Source: Callaeas wilsoni (lineage: Eukaryota > Chordata > Aves > Passeriformes > Callaeidae). Taken from it: 64,000 nt of DNA. The stretch lies in NCBI GenBank assembly GCA_013398955.1, contig VWPU01006147.1, positions 1 through 64,000 on the forward strand, written 5' to 3'. The number at the start of each line of letters is the position of its first letter. Position 1 is the stretch's first letter. Of the stretch, positions 38,601-50,945 are shown one piece after another. Under the pieces are notes generated by a model. The model was given only the letters and a program-made list of their open reading frames with translations. It did no database searches and was not told where the DNA came from. The position numbers and the translations under genes were made by a program.

Positions 38601-41600
38601 GAAGAGAGGGAAGGGTGCAATAGAGGCACAAAAAGTGAGAATAGATTAAAAATAAAGACATTGAAATATATTAGTATGCATATGCCAAGACATTATGGAT
38701 ACTTTTCAGCACATCTATCAGTCTTATCAGTCCCCAAAGTTATATAGTGCTTAATTATTTTTAAAGAATTTTTGAAACATTATCCCAGTGTAACTGGGTA
38801 TCTACCAAATCTATTTCCTCTGAAATTCAAAAAGCATTTCTATTACAAATACCAGAAACCAAGACTCAGCATGCAAATGAACTCTTGCAAAGTCAGCCAG
38901 GGTGGGAACTTACAGCACTGAGGCTCTCTGATGTGGCTGGAGAATGGAACTGGTGCAGGCTCTCCCCCAGCAGGAAACCTGGTCCATCAGGCGCTTTGCA
39001 GGCTAAGAATACACACAGCAAGTGCTGCAGAGTAACCAATGCACTGTAACACACACCCTGTCTTCTCTCTCAATGTTTCATGTGCCCATGTCCATTATAG
39101 CACCCTGTCACCTAGTGCAAGGAGATACCGTAACAACAAGGCTGAGCTTCCTTTCCTAGGAAGAATTCATCACCGAAACTATATGCCTTGCAACAATGTA
39201 GAAAGAAAGACATACAGCTTTTGACATTTCTGTGCTTTTGATCAGTCAAAGCAGTTATCTGCTTTAAATTAATTTTCAGCAGTGACATGAATTTTCCAGG
39301 TAAGAGACATTATGCAAATATTTAATGTTTTTTAGTCACACCTCAAAAATATTATTGTTAAGCAAACATGAACACAGGTGTAGACTGTATCCTGGTTCAG
39401 ACCTCCCTGAACACCATTAAAAACAGAACTGGTATCCATGAGCGCTGGATAGATACTGTGATTATGTTGCTATCAGGACAGTAATTAAATACTGCATATC
39501 TTTGAAATCCAGCCTGCAGTGTCTTGTCTCTTGAGTCAGTTGTGATACTCCTCTTTCCCAATATGCTGTGTAGAAGTTTTCCACAAACATGTTAACTTAT
39601 CTATTAAAGGATAAGTTACCTTACCCTACCTATTTCTAAATGCAGGAGACTACTCATAAAAGGCACTTCCAAAACGTTGCTTTTTCCCCTCTGGATTGAG
39701 CTATGCCCAGAGTTAGCCCTTCCTTCAGGACCACTTTATCAACAGCTGCTAGAAAAGGTAGTAATTTGCACCTTGCCAAAAATCTGAGTGTACCAGACAG
39801 AAAGTCCCATCTGGCACTGCCTTTACCTTCCTCAGGTCAAACCCAAGGAGTGCAGTCAGATCCAATAGCCACGCTGGCAAGGAGACATCGTGGTTATCTC
39901 CAGAGCACGAAGAACATGGCATGAGGACTGTCAGGAACATGATGTTGTCAGGAATATTCATGTGCTGATCAAATCCTGAGCAGTGGCAGAGCAAGGGCCC
40001 AGAAGCAGCTCACAGCTCAGAGAAGGCTGCCCTTAGCTGGAGCCAAGCCCTGGATCTGACCCCCACTGCCCGCAGGGCCTGAGGGAGGGGGCACAAACTG
40101 TAGGTCTTCAAACCCAGCCATTGCCACTCTGAAAATCTCGCAGGCTCCTTAAGATCACAGTTTTTCCTTTAAGTTACTACAACTGGACACAGCTATGCCT
40201 TTAAAGCCTGCCAAAATTTCACTGATTACAAGCAGGACAATATTCCCTTCTGCTGTTTCTGTCATGCCGATACACTTCGGGTTGTGCATCCAGAGATTTC
40301 CCACCATAAAACTGTACACATTTATGTCTCAAGAAACACAGAAAGCAGCTGAGAGACTGTGTGTTTCAATGCATCTAATTTTAAAACAAGCATACATACA
40401 TCAAAGCAAAGTGTTTACAAGGGGAATATGTACAAAATATGATCTGACATTTATCACCTTCTTGAACTGATGAGTGGGCATCTTCTGACCTTCCCTTGAC
40501 AGCATTTGCCAGGCAACAAACAATGAAACAAATGGCAGATTTTTTTTATCACTTCTTCCCAGACTGTTATGATAGTGAAAATGGTCATGTCTGTTCCCAT
40601 TCCAGTTTAACGGGGTTAATAATCAGAACTTCTATGTTTGATTTTTCACTGTGCAGGGGCTGTGGCCTGGCTTGAAACAACCAACTTCCAGGCAATATAG
40701 GGGCTAACACATAACCAGTATCAGGAGAACAGTACTTTACCATCTGTGCAAATCCCACCTGCTGAAGAAGACCTGCCTCTCCTTGTACTAGAATTTGTGA
40801 AAGCAAGGTGCCCTTGTTAGACATGTGTCCAAGCGGTTTTATAGGAAGCATAACACAATTATGTTTTCATCAGATCCAAACATGAGATTTTTTTTTTAGT
40901 TAATATTCAAAATTTGGTACAACTTGATACTTTTTGTTGATAAAATACAGAATCTTTTGTAAATTGATGTCTGCTTAATCTGCAAATTCAGTAGATGCAC
41001 ATGACACTCAAAGTGTAATGAATCATGCATTTTTATAATGAATCCAACAGTGAAGGTGAAAAACACTGTTTGATCTTTCTTCTAACAGCCCAGTTATTCC
41101 TGGATTCATACACAGTAGGTGTCTATGGATTACTTTCAATTAAACAACCTGTTTTACTTTCTATTCTGTTATGAAAGTAAACACTTTCAAGTCTACAATG
41201 ACATAACACATGGCTCAGTAGCCCCACTTGAGTAGGTGGAAATATAAGCTCCTGATCCCCTATTTGCTTTACTGTTGCTGAAAGACTCCCCCAAACCCAG
41301 CAAACCATCCTCTTCAGGAGTGGGGAAAGAGGACCAGCACAAATCAATGAGCATTTCACCACTTCTCTGCTCATTCTTCTCCACTAGCAGTATCACAACA
41401 AAAAGCGACAGACATCTATTTCCCCCATTTCAGCAATAAAAGAAAACTTGTTCCATGCTGCTGTTACTGTACACAGACCTGAGATGAAATATCACAGGAT
41501 ATGCACAAATGTGGAGAGCACAGAAGAGAATAAGCAACTACAATGGTTTGTGAAAAGTTACAGCCATAACACACTCCAACAGATTACTTGTTTCCTTATT

Positions 41601-44600
41601 TCTGCCCAGCTGTCCTTTCTGGCCTGCTGTGCAGCCATGAGAGCTTTACATCTCCTGTCTAGGCCTGAAAGCCTCACAACCAAAGTTTTTCTAGTCTCTC
41701 ACTCTGGTGTTGCTCTGCATGTTGAGATAGTGGCCAAAGGAGTGAGAAAAGCTGGAAGAAGCTGGGACAACGAATCAAAGCATCACTACTTCAGCTCCTC
41801 CATAATGTTATGGGGCAGATTCTTTTGAAGCCATTTTTCTTCTTGAAAAACATGCTGTAATACCCTTTTTGACAGTTTCCTCAGAAATTCATACAAGCCG
41901 TTCTGCAGAGGACAATTTATATTTGCAAGTACAGATGAAAGATATTACTGAATTTCTAATGTGGATTGCAAATTTAAAGTTCTGATGAACTGTCAGTGCC
42001 ATTTGTCCCACAAATAAACACCCACTGATCGCATAAAGCAATGGGGCTCTTTCATACCGGCTATTATGTTGCTACAATTGCTTGCACAGGAATACAAACA
42101 CAACTCACATTTCTCTAGTTATTTAATTGAAAAATAATTCACGCTGTAGATCTTAGTAAGGAATTAATTCAGCAGACCCTTTCCTAGCAGAAGAATAGTG
42201 GATCCATATTGTAACCTGTGCAACACCTACACTGGGAGATCTCCTTTGTTCTGGACACTCAGAAGAAAGGACAAGATGCATAGACTGTGATCTAATTAAT
42301 AAGTGTGTTTATTAACAGACTACATGTGGGAATTATCAGCAATAGCTGGCATGATGCTGACCCAAGGTCCCATCAGCTGTGGCAAACTGCTGTTGCTCAC
42401 TCACATTCACGCCAGTTTGCTCCCTACAGATGACTTGGGCCCTGCCAGAGTCACGTGACAAGGGTGCTCTCTCCAGATGTGACATTTTCCAGTGTTTCAC
42501 CCTCAAACAGCCTCGGGTTTGTAAGCCAGAGATCACACAGGGAACAAGCATCTCCACTGCCAACCTAGCTGTGCTCCTGACTGCTGCAAGAGGCAAAATA
42601 CTCCACTAATATGGAAGCTGGAAGGAGAAGCATCCTTGCAGTGCCAAAGTTGGGAACTCCTTATTGAAGGGATGACAGAAAGCTAGACCAGTGGGATTTG
42701 CCTTTCCTCCCACAGGCAGCAGACAGCATCCAGGTTGTTCCACATATCATACAGTACCAAGCCATATATCAGAGGAAAACTTAAAAAGGGATTTTAATTT
42801 CCACATGTTCAAGCACAGTCCTCTACCTAAGCTCTGCAGAAGTCACACTGAAAATGAACTCCCAAGTCCTCATCCCAGAAAGGTTTAGATGCTCTCACTG
42901 CCCAACTGTCCAACCTAACTCAAAGATCACGTAGACAGAAAGATACTTTCAAAACACGTATGTATGTGCATATACATAAAGCAGAGATAGCTCAAGCTAT
43001 GCCTGAAATCAATAAAGTAAATAGCGCATGTAGGTGTTCAGAGTGACTACAGTTATTCAGTTCCAGCTACCAACAGCAGGGAGTTTATACTCCAATCTAC
43101 TATAAGGAATTATATATTTAAAAATATATTTCTGAAAAAATAAAGCTTAGGAATAGTTAACTTCTAATTGGAGTAGTGACTGTAAAGTATTAAAAAATTT
43201 CTGCATAACTGCTAAAGGTAAGGCATGCAGTGAATCTCAGTCCAAATGGCATCTTGTTATGTAGAGCTTCAAATCAAGTGGAACAAACAATGGTTAGAGG
43301 CGTACTGTGTTCCGCATAATGCTCTTTTGTATCTATTGTTTAGCTTATATACAGATCCATCTTGAATCTAGTTAACTAGTAATTAAAGCTCTGCAAAACT
43401 CAGTTTTGTCTGAGATACTGTTGCAATACACACCAATTCATTTCACATGCTTTTGCAGCAGTCCTATTTTGCTTATTTGCCATTACTTGGAAAGAGACAT
43501 CTCATATTGCAATCTGAATTTAGAAAATATATGACCTTTACTTCCTGTGGTATGAGATACCTGCACTTGAAGAATAGGACCATTTTCATAACCAAAACTA
43601 TTTCACAAGATATTAATTTCCTTCTTTTCCCAGAAAATCCATGTACTAGCAGCACTGCAGAAGTGTTCATTATCACAAGTCTATTTGTGATTTAATCTGA
43701 AAAGCTTTGTTGAATTCTGAGTAGAATTTCATTATGAACACTTTACATAGAATGCGCTAATTTTGTGGTTAGAACTAAATATTTATCTTTGTTTCTTTTA
43801 ACTAGTTTCAAGGACAACAAATACCTACTGAAACATTATATTGTTTTTTCTAAGAGTTACCTAGCTACTATCCTCGTTTATGACAGTACTGTTATTTTGG
43901 AGATTGCAAACATTAGTTAGCATCAAAATGCAATCTATACTATTAAATATTTAATATCATTCACACACAATATTTTCAGCCATTACAATTGCACATTTAA
44001 GTGAAACAAGCCAGAAGCTACTAAATCCAGTCAGATGTTAAAGTTGTGGAAAAAGCATCTCTCCCAGTGCTTTCAGACAAACCGGGAACAGTGAAAGAAG
44101 AAAGGCACCACACTAGAAGCTCTCAGAACCACTGCCAGCCTCCTTCCTTCCTCTTCTCTCCAGAAGTCCCCTATACCTGGCTGCTGCACTGAGAACATAC
44201 CACATGCTTTGAGATAACAGAGATAAGAGACAAGATTGGCCAAAACTTACAGGCCAGGGCAAGGTGTTGTGCCAGTGTCTTGACAGCCTCCTCATCCTTT
44301 ATGCAAAGGCTGTACCCGCCTGAAGGGGAGGGCAGGTGCTGTGCCAGCCCCACAAACAGGACTGCGCGTCCTCTCAGCTCACAGAGGCAATGCCTGAGCA
44401 GGCTGCCACAGCCAGAACGGAATGTACGTGCCCCAGGGAGCTGACTCACCACCAGGTTCCTGTGCAGGTTCAATAAAGGACTGGGAAACAACATGACCTT
44501 AGTGGCACTGAGTTTTGGGGAAGTGCAGGATGTGACGTGGGGTCTGGAGGAGGTATTAAACTGGATAATCTGCTGACACCCCTTCCAGGGGCCCCATGAG

Positions 44601-46112
44601 AGTTCCAGTGGGAATGATTTACCTCAGGCTGCAACCACTTGAAGAAATATTTTTTGAAGGCAGAGTTGGCTGACTTGAGTCATCCTATGTTCCAAAAGCA
44701 AAGCTAAGCCATGATTCTTTGGTTTAGCCAAATTGGAAATACTGGAGCTATAGCTGTTGTGCAGAGACCTCTAACAGGCCATCAGAGGGACCCTGAACTC
44801 CTAAGGTAGAGCTGAGAAGAGTATCAGTCTGGAAGCTCATGTCAAACCTGTCCTAGCAATCAAAGTCTGAAATAACAAAACACAAAATGATGTCAACATT
44901 TGAGAAGAAAAGGTCATATGCCTCCAGCCAAGCTTTGTAGGATTTCCCTTCTGAGTAACAGCTGGTCTGTCACCGTCTTACAGCCAGCCTGGCTTAAAGA
45001 CAATCACAGGACAAAAATTAGGGAAATAGTCTCCCTGCGGCAGGTTGCTACTGGCAACCCACAACTACTACTGCAAATATTTTCTTCCTTTTTCACTGCA
45101 GTTTGTCTGCTCTAGTTGAGAGGTGAACGTGTTCAATCTCATCAGATCTAGAATTCAAAAGACACTAGTATGTAGTGTCTATACAGCTGAGTGTCAGCCA
45201 TCAGTAGCACAGAATCTCAGAGCAACTTTAAGTTACTACAGAGATGTGCTCCATAGGACTAAAGGTAAAAAGATTCCTGCCATATCAACCTGACAGTGTA
45301 ACAAAGTTCACCCAAAACTGCTGTTTCCAGCCAGTCACCCCAAGTTCCATGCTTAACAGAATTAAGAACAGCTGACAGATCTAATTAGGTCATCATGGGT
45401 ATCTTAACATCTTGTACTAGGTCAAAGAAAGCTACCACTTGTTTTGGTAGTACGGACAGATCACACTATAAAGCCGGTAAACACATTAATCCCTGCATAG
45501 AGGAAACAGTCCCTCCCCCCAGAGGAACTAATTGTCCGATTAAAAGATCCTGTTCTTTTTACTGCTCCTCAATCACAGTGCAAGAAATAAGGCTATTTGA
45601 ACTTGAATATAAGCTTCATGTGTTTATGTATTGCAGTGCAGGTTATTTATACATTATGTAGCTCAAAATCTAGCCAAGGTTATTTAAGCTTGTATTCCTT
45701 TGAGGTTAGCTGTAAGGGAATTAAAGTTGTTTTGTAATTTAAATTCTTCTCTGCAATAACTATTATATATACACCTGTCACAGAATAACTGACCTCACTG
45801 GGGAAAACTTAGCCCAGACAGGACAGCACACATGCAGCAGCCTCCTGCCTTGGGCCTAGCAAGGGACCTGTGCCACCACAGGAACCTGCACTGGGGCTAT
45901 GGCAGAGGAAGGCTGCAAAGTGAACAAGACAGGGGCTGAGAGGCTCACATAGGGATTCCAAAGGGAGAATAATGAAAGCTGGATGAGCTCTGAGGAATTC
46001 AGGAATGAGAAATATCTGAGAGACAAGGGCTTCCCCCTTCATCCTTTCTAAAACAACAAAGGTCATAAGGCAGCAAAGCAACCAAGTACCTATATATTCA
46101 TTCCTGAGCAAG
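32673..46112. other. Long non-coding region with a few GC-richer patches
   Basis: No gene is recognisable. The larger frames (34100-34429, 35459-35857 with 132 codons, 41448-41828 with 126 codons) have no family resemblance and no convincing splice flanks. GC-richer patches at about 39950-40100 and 44270-44610 lack CpG density and are not promoter-like islands. An octamer-containing patch near 33429 is described in the findings. Confidence 0.55.
44545..44591 (+). repeat. Possible eroded CR1 3' end, sense strand
   Basis: The text ggaggtattaaactggataa, then tctgctgacaccccttccag, resembles the sense-strand end of CR1 ('..ggactagatgatctgctgaggtcccttcca'). Only about 45 bases match and the ATTCTATG tail is missing, so this is a weak call. 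Confidence 0.3.
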
Positions 46113-46712
46113 ATGAAAACCTGCAGTGCAGACACTCTAGAACCTTACATGACTTCAACAAAGTCTGCACATTATTTAACTAAAAATAAATATTGGCTAA
46201 TGAATATCAGCTCAAATGGGACCCGAGGCTTGTTATCAGTCATCCTGATATGCAGAGAAAGCAGTGCAGGACTGTGCTTGACCAGAAAGGAGCAACAAGA
46301 GCAAGTCTGGCAGCATTTTAGCTACCTTGAAGTTGTAAGCCATCCTGCACAAATATTGTGCCTATTTTACCAGATGGCTGCTATCATAAAAGGAGTCTTT
46401 GGTCCCTGTCACCACTTTTCATCACTGTGTACAAAATACAGCAAATATTTGCATCTTTTAGCATCAGTTATGGAGCGTTTGCCATCATCTCTGGTTTGTA
46501 TAATAACATTATATGGTAACATGACTGGACTAATGAATATTGCTTTATGCCTGAGAAAACCTACCAGAAATTTTTCTATCATACCCCATTCAGACTATAA
46601 CATAAGCTCTTGCACTAGGATAGCATCCGCTCTTGTCCCTCATGCCATTCTGAAAGACACATGTATTTTATTTGGTTCAGCTTGCCTTGAACTGGAAAAG
46701 AGGATTCATTAG
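46113..46712 (+). CDS. 199-codon open frame of unknown status
   Basis: This is the longest ATG-to-stop frame in the window. The ATG has A at -3 (caagATGA). The product would be about 199 residues, rich in Ser, Leu, Cys and Ile, with no signal peptide at its start, no clear transmembrane helix, no repeated unit and no motif I recognise. The composition resembles translated non-coding DNA (high Cys, His and Ser, scattered charges). No CpG island or obvious promoter precedes it. It may be chance, a lineage-specific transcript, or a remnant of a mobile-element frame. I do not assign a function. Confidence 0.15.
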   Translation: MKTCSADTLEPYMTSTKSAHYLTKNKYWLMNISSNGTRGLLSVILICRESSAGLCLTRKEQQEQVWQHFSYLEVVSHPAQILCLFYQMAAIIKGVFGPCHHFSSLCTKYSKYLHLLASVMERLPSSLVCIITLYGNMTGLMNIALCLRKPTRNFSIIPHSDYNISSCTRIASALVPHAILKDTCILFGSACLELEKRIH

Positions 46713-49119
46713 GGTAACAGCAACTAAGCTGGCTGAGACACAAACAGATGTCTACACCAAATTCTGTGCTATCTTGACCAGGTGAGGAGGTTTTGGCACA
46801 CTGTGAACAGCATGCCCTGCTGACCAAACGCTGCCACTCTGCTGCAGCCACACATGCCATGAGGAGAAAAAGCTGCACTTCTCCAGGTAAGAGCAATTTC
46901 CCATTTTAAAAAACCATTCCTGAATTAGAAATCTGACTATTAATCTCAAAACTAAATTAAAATGTATAACCACATTATTGCAAGTTGGATGTTTATTTTC
47001 TTCCTATGTACAGAACTGCAGGCCAATAATGTGCACCAGACAGCATCACGCCCACTGCTACAGCTCTGCAGAAGTAGGTGGTGTTGGTGATAATGGATGG
47101 CAGAATCACTCTAAACATTGTAATCATGCTTCCAGAACTGCAGTACCTGAGAAGTGCAGGTAACACTAAGAATATCTTGTCAAGAAGACGCCAGTAAATT
47201 TAACAAAGATGCAACTTCAAAACTTTACTTTTTCAAAAGCAGAACACTGAATCATCACAGAACCACTGGCAAAACCATTTTATAACTGCCAGAAGCTCTC
47301 ATTAAACAGATGAAAACTGAAGAGTAGAACTAACAGCTGCTACTAACACTGATATGCCCAATATGAGGTTAGCTAGTAGTATTAAGAAAACATCACTCAC
47401 CTTGTACAGCACCATTAGTAAGCACTGACTGAAATTCCCCTGTTGATGCAGATTATTACCACACAAACTCAATCAATCAGCTTGCATTTAAGTAATTAAA
47501 AGCTGGTGTTTAGACTTGCTAGTTGCAAGAGATCCAAAGCAGTCCCCACTAAGAGGACATTAAAACAATCTACACCATTCAACAGAAATCCTCAAGCATT
47601 CCTCACCACTCTGGTTTCTAAATCTTGCCGTTGCTGCCCACATTCAAAAGGACAGAAAGCAGCAAGTTTAAAAATAAAGACATAGAAGCAATTCCTTCTG
47701 TATCATTTACATTCTTCTAGGAGGAAGCCAAGGGAACCAGGAAGTTCCTCAAGCTGTTGGCAGAGATAATTACCTTGACTGATGAAAACTCCTCACTTGT
47801 TCATCAATCAGAAGATTCATACATGAACTTATGTGAGAATCTGGAAGAGACCCTTGCAAGATTGATCATCCATCCTAAATTTCACCTGTCATCACAAACA
47901 TACAGAGTTCTTCACTGTTACTGCCATGCCGGCAGGTGTGGTTTGGGCCACTCTTCAAGTAAATTTCTTGCTCTGGAATACAGCACCAATCTCCACTGCA
48001 GTGACAAACATCATGGACTTGCAGCGTGTGCTAATACAGTACACGGCCAGGTTTTCCTAAAGACAGTTTTGCTGAATTTAGGGGTTTTCTACAATATAGT
48101 CCTGCCATGACAGCTCAGAAATGCTGGATGTTCTGTCAAGTACTGTCCTAAGAAGTCCAGATTATGTCATTAGCACACAGCATTAGCATTGTTCGTTGAG
48201 GAAATATCATAAAGACAAACAAAACAAGTTAAATATCTGCTTCTAGCCCTCCCATAAAGCAAGATTCTTACCTATTAAGAAAGGGAACAACTCCCCTGTC
48301 TGACAAGTTACCAACCCTTGTCACCTGCCCTCAGCTCTACACATGGAAAAAAGTCATTCAGAAAAGTCTGAAAGGTGCAGAGGTGCTCTGTGCTTGCCAT
48401 CTTCCTGCTTCACTCTTTAATGCTCAAGCCTGGACAGACACTTGCTCTGTAGTCTCTTCTAAGTTCTAAGAGGCCTAGGCAAAGGAAACCAACTTCCTTC
48501 CCAGGCCTCGCTGGAGTCTTGTTGAAAAGTTATTTTATGCTTCTATCTTGTGTCTCCTCATGTTTCTACTTAGACCTTCCTAATGAGAGTATATCATGCT
48601 CCTTTCCTAAGGACAAATGCTAAAAATACATATTTTGTTGGCTTGTCATTTGAAGTTGCTGTGTCTGAAAATCAGCAGAAATAGATCTTACAGTAATAAA
48701 GGGAGATTTTGTTACAACAAAAATATAACAAGATATTCAAAACATCTGTTCACCTTACAATTCAGAGGCCTAACCAGGTAACAGTAATCCTCTGCAACAG
48801 AGAAGAGCTGTTCTGCAGTTAAGTATTTTGTAAGCAGACAGCATTTTTGATACAACATATTAAATATTGAACTGAAAGACAGAAATTGCACTCAGAGGTA
48901 CCATAATTACCTTTTCTCTCCACTGTGGTCCTCAGCCCCCAAGCTGCACTGCAAAGCCTCAGCCAGGTGACTGAAGAAGCCAGGGCTGGCAGCTGCTGGT
49001 GGCTGTGCCCCACAGACAGCCCACAGAGGGACAGAAGCTCCTTGCCCAGTCCCAACAGGCATTTGTTGGGCAGCAGAGTGGAATGCATCTCTGTTTTGCG
49101 TTTTCTGGTTTGAATGGTA
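46713..49119. other. Non-coding stretch
   Basis: I see no repeat family or exon with confidence. A 117-codon frame at 47757-48110 has no family resemblance. The last 250 bases are GC-richer and lead into the LTR-like block. Confidence 0.55.
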
Positions 49120-49590
49120 ATGTTCCTTTAGACTGGTAGGAGAAATGGGTGTTAATGTCTTCACCGACGACTCGGTCTGAAAAACCAATCGGGTGCTGAG
49201 GGACAGCTGTGGGGGTCTGCACGAACATCAAGTCGCACAAGTTTGTTACAGAACCCAGACAGTTTGAACTTCCGAACTTTAAAGGAGGATAGCAGAAATG
49301 GGTCTGCACAAGTTTGTTGCGGAACTCAGACAATTTGAACTCCTGAAAGCGGAAAATGACCATACATGTTCAAGGGGGGATATGCAGTAGGCGGTTCGGG
49401 AAGGCTAGTACCTCAGCCAATGGGGAAACGAGGAGGGCAACAAGCGGCCAGGAGTTCACGACAAGCAGAATCTGCGGCCTCCAAAAACTTGAGACCCCAG
49501 AGGGGTGTAGCCCAGGGGGCTCTGTCCCTTTATTCGAAACAAGTTGGAGAACTTCTGTCTCCTTTATGGACCCTGGCTTTTCAGAGTGTG
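49120..49590. mobile_element. Probable endogenous retrovirus LTR remnant
   Basis: This block differs from its surroundings: it has more GC and CpG, two CCAAT motifs (49184 and 49415), an internal tandem duplication (49235-49347), and a CTTTATT/AATAAAG element near 49538. Such a mix fits the U3 region of a solitary retroviral LTR. Orientation is uncertain: the CCAAT boxes read on the plus strand, while the AATAAA signal reads on the minus strand. I could not find clear TG...CA ends or a target-site duplication, and no gag, pol or env coding remains beside it. Boundaries are approximate. An unrelated unclassified repeat is the main alternative. Confidence 0.45.
49235..49347. repeat. Imperfect tandem repeat, period 71
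   Basis: The unit gcacaagtttgttacagaac at 49235 recurs as gcacaagtttgttgcggaac at 49306, each followed by a matching 'cagac-a-ttgaact' block. The intervening 'ctttaaaggaggatagcagaaatgggt' also has a partial earlier relative at about 49130-49152 (ctttagactggtaggagaaatgggt), suggesting a third, more diverged copy. Enhancer duplications of about this size are known in retroviral U3 regions. Confidence 0.8.
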
Positions 49591-50814
49591 ATTTTCCACA
49601 CAATGCTATAGCGGAAGGTGAATATTCTAAGTATGCAATGCAGCCCAAATCCCATGAAAACAGTAATGCTGATATTTTACAACCCATGAAGTAGTACATC
49701 TACAGCAATGCCTCTCTTAGGAGGGAGAATGGAAGAGCACAGGAATTATTCCTGAACAATAAGCAAAGATCTTTGATGCCTGACTTGCCTGTTAGCACAC
49801 CACCAGGAGGGGCAGGTCCATTTGCTGCTTGAAGAGCCTCAGAAGGGGGTGCAGCCCTGGCCCTGCCTTGAGGATACCAGCTCCCGGCACTGAGGGCCAG
49901 ACATGGCCATTTGAACTTACAGCTATTTATGTGCCGTCACTCTCACAAAGTCAACTCAGCTCCACAGAAGCTGAGATCCAGATCGCAGCCACATTCTTGT
50001 ACATGTCAGAGGATGGTGAAGGCCAGCTGCTCCCCGAAGGGTGCAGAGCAGCAGTGTCCATGCCTGGGCAGAGATACAGCTGTGGCTGAGCAGCAGAAAG
50101 GCACAGCTCCAAAGAGCTCCAGGCAGGAGTAAAGACCCCAGGCCGAGCTCCAACGGCTCCCTCACAGCCATGGGCAGAAGGTGGGGAGGCCCCAGGTGAG
50201 GCTTATCAGGACAATCAAGGGCTGTCAGGTGCCCGATGGAGAACCACCACTTATCTCACAGAGCATTAGCTGTGCGGATGCTCTCCCACACCCAGAAAGA
50301 AGGTATGAGCTGTTCCTAAAACCCCTTGTTCTCACTGCTACCGAACCAGCTCAGAGTTTCACTGTTGACAAACATGTCTATAGCAGACCATGCACTTTCC
50401 TACCATATTTTCAGCCTGCTTAAGAATTCACTGCCCATTGTATTTTGGCATCCTAAACTGAACAAACTCCAAACTGAGTAGCAACAGTCTTTTGTGTGTG
50501 TCTGAAGTCATGCTTTAAGCCAGTTCTTGCTTCATTTGAAGTGATTCTCTTTTCTCTAAATCCCTCTGGGAGTAACAAGCTTTCTGCCTTTGAGCCATCT
50601 GAACTTAGGGGTACACACATAGTTGTGTTCCTCACCTTCCCCAGCCACAGGAGCACGGGCAGCAGCTTTAGGCACTTGCTTGGCTTGGGAGGGGGCCCAG
50701 CCCCAGCATCCACTAATTGCCTACAAAGAAAGTAGGTTGTGAACGAAAGTGTGACAGGCACCATCACACAGGGTGATGAGAAGGAACTGTGGCAGTAGAG
50801 AAAGCACAAGGATA
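49591..50814. other. Non-coding stretch, GC-richer in parts
   Basis: No gene or known repeat is seen. Short overlapping frames at 49829-50171 and 50453-50809 occur on both strands, because stop codons are fewer at this higher GC. That is not evidence of coding. Confidence 0.55.
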
Positions 50815-50945
50815 TAAATGTGGATAATTGGAATGATTTAATTTGCTAATGTTGCATAAGAGGCATAATTAGTTCAGTAACAGAGAGAGCAGCAGAGGAA
50901 TCAGACTAGTAATCACAAATAATTACGTGCCAATTACACATAGTA
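50815..50945. promoter_or_regulatory. Candidate conserved enhancer rich in TAAT motifs
   Basis: In 130 bases there are at least five homeodomain-type cores: GGATAATTGG, TTTAATTTGC, CATAATTAG, AATAATTACG and CCAATTACAC. Known vertebrate developmental enhancers often have this texture. Conservation cannot be judged from one sequence. Confidence 0.3.

Noticed and set aside
41448..41828. 126-codon plus-strand frame
   Set aside because: No family resemblance, promoter or splice context.
49156..49700. Exact LTR ends (TGTC...CA) with a target-site duplication
   Set aside because: Candidate ends could be drawn, but no convincing matching duplication flanks them, so exact limits are not claimed.
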